Source of the DNA: Holtiella tumoricola
GTDB taxonomy: Bacteria; Bacillota; Clostridia; Lachnospirales; Cellulosilyticaceae
Direction: 5' to 3'
NCBI RefSeq assembly: GCF_027857615.1
Contig: NZ_JAQIFT010000020.1
Span: 1 to 30,410 of the forward strand
Length of the DNA: 30,410 bases
This document shows, piece by piece, positions 1 through 6,958 of the stretch. Position numbers and translations under genes: made by a program. The number at the start of each line of letters is the position of its first letter. Positions within the stretch are counted from its first letter, which is position 1. The notes below the pieces were generated by a model. It was not told the DNA's origin. It saw only the letters and a program-made list of their open reading frames with translations, and did no database searches.

Positions 1-597
1 ACTATCTGGCGTTGGTATAATCACTGGACCGGGACCTTCTCCTGGCTTCGCTGGCTTATTCATACCTGGTTGTTCTTCACACCCACATCCACAAGGTTCA
101 CATTCACAGTTTTCTTCTGGTTCTGTTGGTTTTATCGTAGGTTTTATAACTGGTTTTGTTATTGGAATAGCTGGAGAGGTTGGTTTAGTTGGTCTTTTAG
201 GAAGGGCACTTTCTAACATAGTTGTTATTAAGTACTTATCCTTCGTATAACCAATAAGTACAGTATCCGTCTTACCTATGCTTTCACCTTCTACTACAAT
301 TGCTACACAATCTATGTCTTTTCCTTTTACTCCAGTTCCTTCTAGATTATCTAAATCTACTTTCCAAGTAGTTTGTTTATTCCCATCTTCCGTATTAAGA
401 TTGCCTAAACGTATAGCTTTATTCTGACTTTTACTAATCAAGTATACTGTGTATTCTCCAGGTATGTCTCGAAGATTTTGAACATAGCATTTTATTATTC
501 CTGGTGACATGATTGTTACATGTCCGCTTGGATTTTTATTGCTCTTACCATACCCAGCCACATTTTCCTCCAAGCAAATCAAAGTATTCAAATACAT
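1..597 (-). CDS. Hypothetical Pro/Cys-rich protein, C-terminus cut by window edge
   Basis: An open reading frame runs from an ATG at 597 to the left edge (199 codons visible, no stop), with a good GAGGAGAG ribosome binding site just upstream. I do not recognise the family. Residues about 1-125 look like a compact, probably beta-rich module with no signal peptide. After this comes a low-complexity Pro/Lys/Thr linker (PTKPTSPAIPITKPVIKPT) and a cysteine cluster (CECEPCGCGC), then a second Pro/Gly-rich stretch. A folded head, a proline linker and a Cys-rich patch would fit an envelope or spore-surface protein cross-linked through disulfides, or a metal-binding segment, but that is inference only. 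It lies downstream of ridA and is separated from it by a hairpin terminator, so it is probably its own unit. Coding status is well supported by the binding site and the long open frame. Confidence 0.75.
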   Translation of the reverse strand, partial: MYLNTLICLEENVAGYGKSNKNPSGHVTIMSPGIIKCYVQNLRDIPGEYTVYLISKSQNKAIRLGNLNTEDGNKQTTWKVDLDNLEGTGVKGKDIDCVAIVVEGESIGKTDTVLIGYTKDKYLITTMLESALPKRPTKPTSPAIPITKPVIKPTIKPTEPEENCECEPCGCGCEEQPGMNKPAKPGEGPGPVIIPTPDS

Positions 598-684
598 AGT
601 ACTCTCCTCTTTTCTTGTACAAACTTATTACTATATATATGAATAAAATTACATCGTTAGAACAATTTTGTTTTTAGTCAAAAT

Positions 685-710
685 AAAGGAGTCACCTAAG
701 TGACTCCTTT
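685..710 (-). terminator. Terminator of the aroF-pheA-ridA operon
   Basis: An 11-bp perfect stem (685-695 with 700-710) closes a 4-nt loop just past the ridA stop codon. Read on the minus strand it is followed by a T-rich stretch. Confidence 0.8.
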
Positions 711-713
711 TAA

Positions 714-1097
714 TTAGTTATTTGTATGTGCAATAACTTCGATTTCTACTTTTGCAAGTTTTGGAAGGTTTCCAACTTGAACTGCACTTCTAGCTGGGAA
801 TGGTTCTGTAAAGTATTGTGCATATACTTCATTTACAGCAACAAAATCATTGATATCTGCTAAGAAAACTGTTGTTTTAATAACATTATTGATTGATGAA
901 CCAGCTTCTTCTAATACTGCAATAAGATTTTTGCATGCTTGATGTGCTTGATCTTGTACAGTTTCTTTAAGTTCCATTGTTTCTGGATCTAAACCAAGTT
1001 GTCCTGAAGTATAAACCATTTCTCCTACTACAACTGCTTGTGAGTAAGGTCCAATTGCTTTTGGAGCTTTATCTGTTGATACAATTCTTTTTGTCAT
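714..1097 (-). CDS. ridA: RidA family enamine/imine deaminase
   Basis: This 127-residue protein is full length for the RidA/YjgF/TdcF family. These small trimeric cytoplasmic enzymes hydrolyse reactive enamine/imine intermediates, such as 2-aminoacrylate, released by PLP enzymes. The family signature is clear: the N-terminal APKAIGPYSQAV segment, SGQLG at 31-35, and the C-terminal PARSAVQVGNLP segment with the conserved active-site Arg103 and Glu120. The start is set by an AGGAGGAAAT ribosome binding site. It begins 23 nt after the pheA stop with no terminator between, so it is the last gene of an aroF-pheA-ridA transcript. Its presence there suggests a housekeeping role next to aromatic amino acid synthesis, where transamination by PLP enzymes follows PheA. 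That link is inference. Confidence 0.93.
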   Translation of the reverse strand: MTKRIVSTDKAPKAIGPYSQAVVVGEMVYTSGQLGLDPETMELKETVQDQAHQACKNLIAVLEEAGSSINNVIKTTVFLADINDFVAVNEVYAQYFTEPFPARSAVQVGNLPKLAKVEIEVIAHTNN

Positions 1098-1120
1098 TTT
1101 AATTTCCTCCTAAATTTTAT

Positions 1121-2077
1121 TTAATAAGTGACTTTTTTACTTTGTCTGTAGCCACCTAATATACTAAAATACTCACTCTCTTTGCTGACTTTTCCTAATG
1201 CTATTAACATATTAGCATCTTCTAAATGTCCTTCTAAGTCAACAAAAAAGTAATAATGCCACGACTTATCTTTCATAGGCCTAGATTGTATTTTAAGTAA
1301 GTTAAGACCATTGTATGCAAAGTGGGCTAAAATATGATAAAGTGCTCCACTTTCATGTTTAGTCGTAAATGCTATACTTACTTTATCACATTCCGGGAGG
1401 ATTTGCATAGTTTTTGACAAAATTATGAAACGTGTATAGTTATTGGATTTAGTATTAATTCCTCTTTGAAGGATACTTAAATTATAAAGATTCGCAGCTT
1501 TTTCACTACAAATAGCAGCTTTATGCTTATTGTCTAATTGCTCAATATACTGTGCTGCCATAGCTGTATTTGCATAAGGGATGCTTTGAATATATGGGTA
1601 TTGTCTGAGGTATTGCTTACATTGTCCTAGTGCTTGAGGATGGCTATAAACTTCTTCTATTTCTTCTATTTTACTTCCTTGTACACCTGCTAGATGATGA
1701 GTAACTCTGACAATCTCTTCTCCAACTATATAAAGGTTATAGTGTCCAATAAGGTCGTATACTTCTAACACTTCCCCTGTATAAGAGTTTTCAATAGGTA
1801 ATACTCCATAATCTATTTCCCCTCTTACAAGAGCTTCAAAAACCTCCTCAAATTCATCATATCTCGTATAGCTTGCATCTTGATCTTTAAAATATCTTGT
1901 TGCTGCATCTTCACTAAATGATCCTATTACCCCTTGATACCCTACTTGAGGCATCTGTTTAGGTTTATATTGTAAGCCCTTTTCTATTGCATCTAGAATT
2001 TGCAAGTCACCCATATATAAATTTTCTATTGATACTTTTAGCTGTTCACGAATCCCTTTATAATTATTTTCCTCCAT
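1121..2077 (-). CDS. pheA: Prephenate dehydratase with ACT domain
   Basis: Converts prephenate to phenylpyruvate, the committed step to phenylalanine. The catalytic periplasmic-binding-like fold covers about residues 46-222, with YQGVIGSFSEDAA at 47-59, PIENS at 94-98, SHPQAL at 145-150 and the catalytic TRF triad at 215-217. An ACT regulatory domain follows (about 232-310). Its GALYHIL and QSRP segments correspond to the GALV and ESRP motifs that bind phenylalanine for feedback inhibition. About 44 residues precede the catalytic domain. They are too short for a whole chorismate mutase domain (about 90 residues), although many related PheA proteins are mutase-dehydratase fusions, so chorismate mutase must be elsewhere. 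It starts 4 nt after the aroF stop, which implies translational coupling. Confidence 0.93.
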   Translation of the reverse strand: MEENNYKGIREQLKVSIENLYMGDLQILDAIEKGLQYKPKQMPQVGYQGVIGSFSEDAATRYFKDQDASYTRYDEFEEVFEALVRGEIDYGVLPIENSYTGEVLEVYDLIGHYNLYIVGEEIVRVTHHLAGVQGSKIEEIEEVYSHPQALGQCKQYLRQYPYIQSIPYANTAMAAQYIEQLDNKHKAAICSEKAANLYNLSILQRGINTKSNNYTRFIILSKTMQILPECDKVSIAFTTKHESGALYHILAHFAYNGLNLLKIQSRPMKDKSWHYYFFVDLEGHLEDANMLIALGKVSKESEYFSILGGYRQSKKVTY

Positions 2078-2081
2078 ACTC

Positions 2082-3107
2082 TTATCCCCTTCTTATTGTA
2101 CGTCCTTCGATGGCAGTGTATTTTTCCATCTTTCTAACCACTTCGTCAAAGCGAGCTGGTGTAATTGATTGTGGTCCATCACATAATGCTTTAGCTGGAT
2201 TGTTGTGTACTTCAATGATAACCCCATCTGCTCCTGCTGCAATGGCAGCCATACACATCGGTTCTACCATGTAAGAGAATCCTGTTGCATGACTAGGATC
2301 AATGATAATAGGTAAGTGACTTAGTTTCTTAATCGCAGGAATAGCAGATAAGTCTAATGTATTTCTTGTGTAGTTTTCAAAAGTTCTAATACCTCTTTCA
2401 CATAAGATTACATTATCATTTCCTCCTGCCATAATGTATTCTGCAGCCATAAGCCATTCTTCAATCGTTGAAGATAATCCTCTTTTTAATAAAATAGGTT
2501 TATTTGTTTTTCCTAACTCTTTAAGAAGAGCAAAGTTTTGCATATTTCTTGCACCTACTTGGATAACATCTACATCTTCTACGAACTTCTCAATTGTTTG
2601 TGGGTACATGATTTCTGTAACGATAGGAAGCCCTGTCTCTTGACGTGCTAATTTAAGTAGATCTAAACCATCTTCTTCTAGACCTTGGAATGCATATGGG
2701 GATGTTCTTGGTTTATATGCGCCTCCTCTTAAGAATGTAGCACCTGAAGTTTTTACACTCTTAGCAATCTCTACAATTTGTTCTTCACTTTCTACTGAGC
2801 AAGGTCCTGCAATAATTGCAAATTCTTCACCACCAATTGTACGATCAGCAATTTGGATGATACTGTTTGCTGGATGGAACGCACGATTTGCTTTCTTGAA
2901 TGGTTCTCTTACACGCATTACTTTATGAATACGTTCATCTGATCCTAATTCTTCAACAACAATTTTAGATGTATCTCCAACAAGACCTAATACTGTACAT
3001 TCACTTCCTTTGATAGGTTGTACTTGTACTTCGTAATTCCCTGTAATTTCTCCAATTAAACTATTTACGCCTTTTTCATCTATATCTCTTTTTAAAACAA
3101 TAATCAT
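2082..3107 (-). CDS. aroF: 3-deoxy-7-phosphoheptulonate (DAHP) synthase, type I-beta
   Basis: First enzyme of the shikimate pathway, condensing PEP and erythrose-4-phosphate to DAHP. At 341 residues it matches the type I-beta group with an N-terminal ferredoxin-like regulatory domain (about 1-70) ahead of the TIM barrel. Barrel motifs are intact: AGPCSVES at 100-107 with the metal-ligand Cys103, YKPRTSPYAFQGL at 131-143, VGARNMQNF, the LLKRGL lysine segment, IIDPSHATG and a final EVHNNP near the C-terminus. The start codon is preceded by AAAGAGGTG. It heads the aroF-pheA-ridA operon. The 5' leader carries a promoter, an aromatic-rich leader ORF and a terminator (separate entries), so expression is probably attenuated by charged aromatic tRNA. 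The N-terminal domain may add allosteric feedback, as known for this enzyme group. Confidence 0.95.
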   Translation of the reverse strand: MIIVLKRDIDEKGVNSLIGEITGNYEVQVQPIKGSECTVLGLVGDTSKIVVEELGSDERIHKVMRVREPFKKANRAFHPANSIIQIADRTIGGEEFAIIAGPCSVESEEQIVEIAKSVKTSGATFLRGGAYKPRTSPYAFQGLEEDGLDLLKLARQETGLPIVTEIMYPQTIEKFVEDVDVIQVGARNMQNFALLKELGKTNKPILLKRGLSSTIEEWLMAAEYIMAGGNDNVILCERGIRTFENYTRNTLDLSAIPAIKKLSHLPIIIDPSHATGFSYMVEPMCMAAIAAGADGVIIEVHNNPAKALCDGPQSITPARFDEVVRKMEKYTAIEGRTIRRG

Positions 3108-3218
3108 GTTCTTACACCTCTTTCAAATTTAAGTTTATTCATTCTGATGTATAATGAAATGCTTTTTATACTTTTATGGCCGGCTTATAAAAGCATTTTA
3201 TTGCACTCCTGTATAAAT

Positions 3219-3254
3219 AAAAAAGCCCTATGCACGCTAGATGCATAGAGCCTT
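3219..3254 (-). terminator. Attenuator-type intrinsic terminator in aroF leader
   Basis: Reading the minus strand, AAGGCTCTATGCA (3254-3242) pairs with TGCATAGGGCTTT (13 bp with two G-U pairs). The loop is 7 nt and a run of six T residues follows (3224-3219). It lies about 110 nt upstream of the aroF start and about 30 nt after the stop of the aromatic-rich leader ORF. Its position inside the operon leader, rather than after a gene, points to transcription attenuation. A small hairpin (3273-3267 with 3263-3257) sits just before it. Confidence 0.85.
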
Positions 3255-3282
3255 AGATTATTCTACGAATAATAATATGGAA

Positions 3283-3411
3283 TCACCCTAATAACAAATG
3301 CAGCGTACGTCTATTTTTTTTACAACAAAAAGTACCAGCGCTAAAATAAAAGTAGCCCCAGCTAAAAAAGAATGTATAAAATTTTGTTGTAAACATAGAA
3401 ATACGTTCCAT
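3283..3411 (-). CDS. Aromatic-rich leader peptide (42 aa) upstream of aroF
   Basis: A short ORF begins at ATG 3411, 5-6 nt after a GGAGGA ribosome binding site, and ends at TGA 3283. Residues 7-27 hold 8 Phe, 3 Tyr and 1 Trp (for example KFYTFFFSWGYFYFSAGTF). The C-terminal tail has KKNRR followed by a Leu-rich end. It lies between a near-consensus promoter and an intrinsic terminator in front of DAHP synthase and prephenate dehydratase genes. This is the classic layout of a pheA/trp-type leader peptide whose translation reads aromatic tRNA charging. The peptide itself could alternatively be a small membrane protein, because it is hydrophobic with a following basic patch. The terminator and operon context favour a leader role. 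Confidence 0.8.
   Translation of the reverse strand: MERISMFTTKFYTFFFSWGYFYFSAGTFCCKKNRRTLHLLLG
3298..3306 (-). promoter_or_regulatory. Candidate antiterminator segment in aroF leader
   Basis: The transcript segment ACGCTGCAT (3306-3298), inside the last codons of the leader ORF, can pair with ATGC (3246-3243) and AGCGT (3238-3234) in the terminator stem and loop, leaving a 4-nt bulge. This pairing would break the terminator. A ribosome stalled on the aromatic codons (3393-3331) would leave the segment free. A ribosome reaching the stop codon would tend to cover it. This is a structural inference by eye. Confidence 0.45.
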
Positions 3412-3478
3412 TTTTGTTTCCTCCATAATTTTTAGTATATTAATTAAATGTATAATAATTAGTTTTTAATTAAAACCT

Positions 3479-3507
3479 ATTATATAGCCCACGATTTTAT
3501 TTGTCAA
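3479..3507 (-). promoter_or_regulatory. Consensus promoter of the aroF leader transcript
   Basis: On the minus strand a perfect -35 TTGACA (3507-3502), a 17-nt spacer and a perfect -10 TATAAT (3484-3479) are present. The -35 overlaps the end of the rsmA coding region. Transcription would start near 3472, about 60 nt before the leader ORF. Confidence 0.85.
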
Positions 3508-4381
3508 TTAACTTTTTTCTATAATTGTCTATAAAATTAGATAACATAGCGTAATCTTCAAGAGAAAGAGTCTCTCCTCTTGTACTTGCACCAATACCAC
3601 TTTCCTCTAAAGCATTTTTAAGATCTTCCTTATCTAAGCCTAGATTTCCATTAGATGCTAATGTATTTAAAAGGGTTTTTCTTCTTTGAGAGAATGCTGC
3701 TTTAATGATTTTAAGCATTTGTTCTGCATTGTCTACATCTACTATAGATTTTTCATGTAAAGAAAGTTTAATAACAGCTGAATCTACATTAGGACGTGGC
3801 ATAAAGCAATTTTGTGGTACATTTGCTACAAGGCTTGTACTACAATAGTAATTCATAGCCACTGTAATAGCTCCATATTGCTTATTACCTGGTTTAGATG
3901 CCATACGATCTGCTACTTCTTTTTGTACCATAACTGTAATACTTTCAATTGGTAAGTTATGTTCAAGAAGCATCATAATGATTGGTGTTGTAATGTAATA
4001 TGGTAAGTTAGCTACAACTTTAATCTTTCTATTTGGAGATTCTTCTTCAATAAGTGATTTAAGGTCTACTTTTAATACATCTTTATGGATTAACTTGAAA
4101 TGCTCATTGTGTCCATATTCTTCTTTTAAAATCGGAATAAGCTGATCATCTATTTCAATAGAAATTACTTTACCTGCATTCTCAAGTAGGGCTTGTGTTA
4201 CACTTCCAATCCCTGGACCAATCTCTATAACACAGTCCTCTTTTGTAATATCTGCAGCAGCAATGATTTTATCTAAAACTCTTGGATCAATAAGAAAGTT
4301 TTGGCCAAATTTCTTTTGGAAAGCAAAAGGATACTTATTTAATATCGCCTTCGTACCTTCAGGTGTTGCTATTCGGTTCAT
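3497..4381 (-). CDS. rsmA: 16S rRNA dimethyladenosine transferase
   Basis: RsmA/KsgA dimethylates two adjacent adenines (A1518/A1519 in E. coli numbering) near the 3' end of 16S rRNA using S-adenosylmethionine, a late step of 30S assembly. The motifs are complete: KFGQNFLID near the start, the SAM-binding EIGPGIGSVT, the catalytic NLPYYITTPI, VQKEVADRM, PRPNVDSAVI and SQRRKTLLN. I place the start at ATG 4381 (294 aa), because AAAGGAGTG lies directly upstream of it. An ATG ten codons further up (4411) lacks such a site. The end of the gene overlaps the -35 box of the aroF leader promoter, and no separate terminator is visible before that promoter. Confidence 0.96.
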   Translation of the reverse strand: MNRIATPEGTKAILNKYPFAFQKKFGQNFLIDPRVLDKIIAAADITKEDCVIEIGPGIGSVTQALLENAGKVISIEIDDQLIPILKEEYGHNEHFKLIHKDVLKVDLKSLIEEESPNRKIKVVANLPYYITTPIIMMLLEHNLPIESITVMVQKEVADRMASKPGNKQYGAITVAMNYYCSTSLVANVPQNCFMPRPNVDSAVIKLSLHEKSIVDVDNAEQMLKIIKAAFSQRRKTLLNTLASNGNLGLDKEDLKNALEESGIGASTRGETLSLEDYAMLSNFIDNYRKKLIDK

Positions 4382-4456
4382 ATCGTTCACTCCTTTACTG
4401 TTTATCATCATACCATACCCATATCAATATTGTATAGTCTACCATACTTTAGACGC

Positions 4457-4491
4457 AAAAAAGGAACTATTACCCTTAATGTAACAGTCCC
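4457..4491 (-). terminator. Terminator of the 3D-domain protein gene
   Basis: An 11-bp stem with two G-U pairs (4491-4481 with 4473-4463) and a 7-nt loop is followed on the minus strand by six T residues. It lies 15 nt after the stop of the upstream gene. Confidence 0.8.
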
Positions 4492-4505
4492 TCTAAGCCT
4501 GTATT

Positions 4506-5528
4506 TTAATAATTTTTACGTTCTGCACGAACATCAACATTTTGATCTTGTAAAATATAAACTTGTTTACTACGTCTTCCAAATTGTTTACATTCACTAT
4601 TTGTATTCATAAATAAGTCTATATCATAACCCTTAATAGCTCCGCCTGTATCACCTGCGATGGCAATGCCATAGCCTTCAACATATAAAACTGTCCCCAG
4701 TGGAATAATCTTAGGATCTACAGCCACCATTCCTACGAATGTAGGCATACCTGATGCTGTTTTTCCTGACCATTGATCCCCTTCAACGTCTGTGTAAGCT
4801 GTTGCTTCCAACGTAAGTGCCTTTGTATATTCATACATTTTTCCAGTAGCAGAATCTTTAATAATGTTTTTCTTTCCTTCTTGAACCACTTTTGTTACAG
4901 GTTCTTTTATTACAAATTCTTCTTTGACAGTTTCAGATTGAACTTCACCGCCAAAGCGCACGATTTCAACAGTTTTTTCTTTAAGGCCTGTTGCACCTTG
5001 TTCTATAACCTTTAATTCACCAGCTGCAAGAGTTGTTACTTCTTCTACTGTCTTTTCAAAAGGAATTTCCTCTTGTACAACTTCTACTGCAACTTCTCTT
5101 GTTTTAACACTTACTTCAACATCATCTGTGATAGGTGTATCTAACGCTGGTGTTACTTCACTATGTTCATCAAGTTTTATATGTCTATTGTCAATTAGTT
5201 CGCCAACTGTCATTGCAGATGTTTTAAATGTACTCGCTGATCCATTTACAGTAAGAACTACTGTTGGTTTCCATCTTGTAACGGTAATTTTCATACCATC
5301 CTCGATTGCTGTCTCCATACTTGGTTCAACCTCATCTTTATCACCTAAAACAATTTCTTGGGCTGCTAATATATCACTCACCGATTGATGTAATGTTTCA
5401 TACTGTGTTACTTTCCCATCTTCAACAATTGCTACTGTTTTCGATAGGGATTGATACGCTGTGATTGTGCCTGTACCGAGCATAAACAGCGCCACAATCA
5501 ATAAAGCTATCCTAATTCGATTTTTCAT
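4506..5528 (-). CDS. YabE-like cell-wall protein with DUF348, G5 and 3D domains
   Basis: A secreted or membrane-tethered protein of the YabE/RpfB-like group, probably acting on peptidoglycan. Residues about 5-25 form a single N-terminal hydrophobic segment (IALLIVALFMLGTGTI) that acts as signal or anchor. Two DUF348-type repeats follow (about 30-150), then a G5-type domain (about 150-225). A C-terminal 3D domain (about 240-325) has the TAYT start, VAVDPKIIPLGT and AGDTGGAIKGYDIDLFM, the aspartate-bearing motifs that give the domain its name and resemble the MltA-type lytic active site. I choose ATG 5528 (340 aa), since AAGGAGGTAATC sits directly before it. A longer frame to 5591 has no ribosome binding site. 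The gene is monocistronic, in front of rsmA but separated by a terminator. Confidence 0.9.
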   Translation of the reverse strand: MKNRIRIALLIVALFMLGTGTITAYQSLSKTVAIVEDGKVTQYETLHQSVSDILAAQEIVLGDKDEVEPSMETAIEDGMKITVTRWKPTVVLTVNGSASTFKTSAMTVGELIDNRHIKLDEHSEVTPALDTPITDDVEVSVKTREVAVEVVQEEIPFEKTVEEVTTLAAGELKVIEQGATGLKEKTVEIVRFGGEVQSETVKEEFVIKEPVTKVVQEGKKNIIKDSATGKMYEYTKALTLEATAYTDVEGDQWSGKTASGMPTFVGMVAVDPKIIPLGTVLYVEGYGIAIAGDTGGAIKGYDIDLFMNTNSECKQFGRRSKQVYILQDQNVDVRAERKNY

Positions 5529-6022
5529 GATTACCTCCTTGAATCCGGTTGCTACTTTGATAGAAAGTTTAGTATTATTTTTATTTATCAAAGCAGTAAG
5601 GTTTCAACCTCTCATTTCTACAATCGTGCTTATCGGCGCTTTACTGGAAATAAAATATAGCATAATTTTTAAATGCTATATTATGAATTGTAATATAAAT
5701 TATTTTTTAAATCAAGCTTTTTGTAATACTTTTTGCCAGGCAGTGGCTATTTTTCCATTTCTTCCATCTTACAAACCCTTATTTTTCAATGCCTCCTTTA
5801 TTAATTTAAAATATTTTCCATTTTTCCAATTTAACATCTTCGTAACATTTACTTAATACCATTTATATGTTCTTAAATGTGATTTAGTACTAAAAATACA
5901 GTTTTTATTTTTATATTTTAAGTTTTTACCATTTTGTAACATTTTATACTCCATTTTATGTATTTATATATAAATATATAGATACACACAATGTTTATTA
6001 ATACTAAACTTTTCATTTCAAC
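5529..6022. other. AT-rich intergenic region with possible leader of the 3D-domain gene
   Basis: About 490 nt without a convincing gene. On the minus strand there is a weak promoter-like pair, TTGATT (5715-5710) and TACAAT (5692-5687) with a 17-nt spacer. It is followed by an inverted repeat, aatatagcat/atgctatatt (5654-5663 and 5673-5682). A further potential fold pairs CAGTAA with TTACTG (around 5646-5594). I could not match it to a known riboswitch class. One plus-strand open frame here lacks a binding site and is not credible. Confidence 0.4.
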
Positions 6023-6059
6023 AAAAAAGTCTCTTCATAAACAATGAAGAGACTTTTTT
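6023..6059. terminator. Terminator directly after tatD
   Basis: A perfect 16-bp stem (6023-6038 with 6044-6059) and 5-nt loop has an A-run on one side and a T-run on the other. It abuts the tatD stop codon and works on the minus strand for tatD. It is symmetric enough to act in both directions. Confidence 0.88.
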
Positions 6060-6818
6060 CTATATCTTAAAGAGTTTTTTTGTGTTTTCTAACGTTATTC
6101 TAGCTACTTCTTCTTCTGTAATTCCCTTTATTTCAGCAATCTTTTGCATTACAAATGGTAAATAAGAAGAATCATTTCTTTTTCCTCTATGAGGTACTGG
6201 CGTTAAATAAGGACAATCCGTTTCTATAAGTATAGATTCTAACGGTATACGCTCCACTACTTCTACAGTTTTTCTTGCATTCTTAAATGTTAAGGAACCA
6301 CCGATTCCTATATAAAATCCTCTCTTTACATATTCAACAGCTAATTCCTGGCTACCTGAAAAGCAGTGAATAACACCTTCTTTGATACCACTATCTTTTA
6401 TAATATCAAATGTGAGTTGACTTGCATCCCTACTATGAATACTTACTGGCAGGTCTAACTTCTTTGCAAGCTCTAACTGAGCTTTAAACCATTTAACTTG
6501 TTCTTCTTCTGATGAGTGATTATAGTAATAATCTAATCCAATCTCACCTATTCCTACTACTTTAGGATGTCTCGCCATTTCTTCTAATGTTTCAATGTCA
6601 TTCATTGTCATTGTACTTACATCATGAGGATGTACACCTACTGTTGCATAAATAAAGGGATAGGTTTCAGCAAGAGAAATACTTTCTCTTGATGAAGGCA
6701 TATCAGCACCTATATTAATAATAAACTCTACTCCTTCTTGGTGTATTCTATTTAAAAGCATGTCACGATCTTCATCGAATCGTTCATCATTGTAATGAGC
6801 ATGTGAATCAAAATACAT
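6060..6818 (-). CDS. tatD: TatD-family metal-dependent DNase
   Basis: A 252-residue TIM-barrel hydrolase of the TatD/YcfH family, typical length. The divalent-metal ligands are all visible: the HAH pair (His6, His8), Glu92 in GIGEIGLDYYY, His128 in SIHSRD, His151 in IHCFSG and Asp201 in ETDCPYL. Family members have 3'-5' exonuclease or deoxyribonuclease activity; in Gram-positive bacteria this gene is often YabD. The ribosome binding site is AAGGAGATTGTT before ATG 6818. An extended -10 box lies about 45 nt upstream, and a perfect hairpin follows the stop codon, so it is transcribed alone. In Bacillus, tatD/yabD, yabE and ksgA lie close together; here the same three are neighbours in one orientation, which supports the identification. 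Confidence 0.94.
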   Translation of the reverse strand: MYFDSHAHYNDERFDEDRDMLLNRIHQEGVEFIINIGADMPSSRESISLAETYPFIYATVGVHPHDVSTMTMNDIETLEEMARHPKVVGIGEIGLDYYYNHSSEEEQVKWFKAQLELAKKLDLPVSIHSRDASQLTFDIIKDSGIKEGVIHCFSGSQELAVEYVKRGFYIGIGGSLTFKNARKTVEVVERIPLESILIETDCPYLTPVPHRGKRNDSSYLPFVMQKIAEIKGITEEEVARITLENTKKLFKI

Positions 6819-6859
6819 AACAATCTCCTTCTATCATTTATTAATAATCTTTACTGTGT

Positions 6860-6868
6860 ATTATAGCA
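6860..6868 (-). promoter_or_regulatory. Extended -10 promoter of tatD
   Basis: TGC followed by TATAAT on the minus strand (6868-6860) gives an extended -10 element. The matching -35 region (GTTTAT at 17 nt) is weak. Confidence 0.55.
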
Positions 6869-6901
6869 GTATTCTTTATAAAATAAACTATATCTAAGTT
6901 A

Positions 6902-6948
6902 AAAGACTCTATCTAAATCGCTGTGGTAGTGATTTAAATAGAGTCTTT
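6902..6948 (-). terminator. Terminator of the 5'-nucleotidase gene
   Basis: A stem of about 20 bp (6902-6922 with 6928-6948, one mismatch or G-U) lies 10 nt after the stop codon. T residues follow on the minus strand. Confidence 0.85.
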
Positions 6949-6958
6949 CTCTAACCTA

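Noticed and set aside
5529..5715. c-di-AMP (ydaO) riboswitch before the 3D-domain gene
   Set aside because: The position would be typical, but I cannot find the conserved core sequence.
5461..5856. Plus-strand open frame of 131 codons over the start of the 3D-domain gene and its leader
   Set aside because: No ribosome binding site, overlaps a clear gene in antisense, and its translation is Phe/Ile-rich as expected from AT-rich noncoding sequence.
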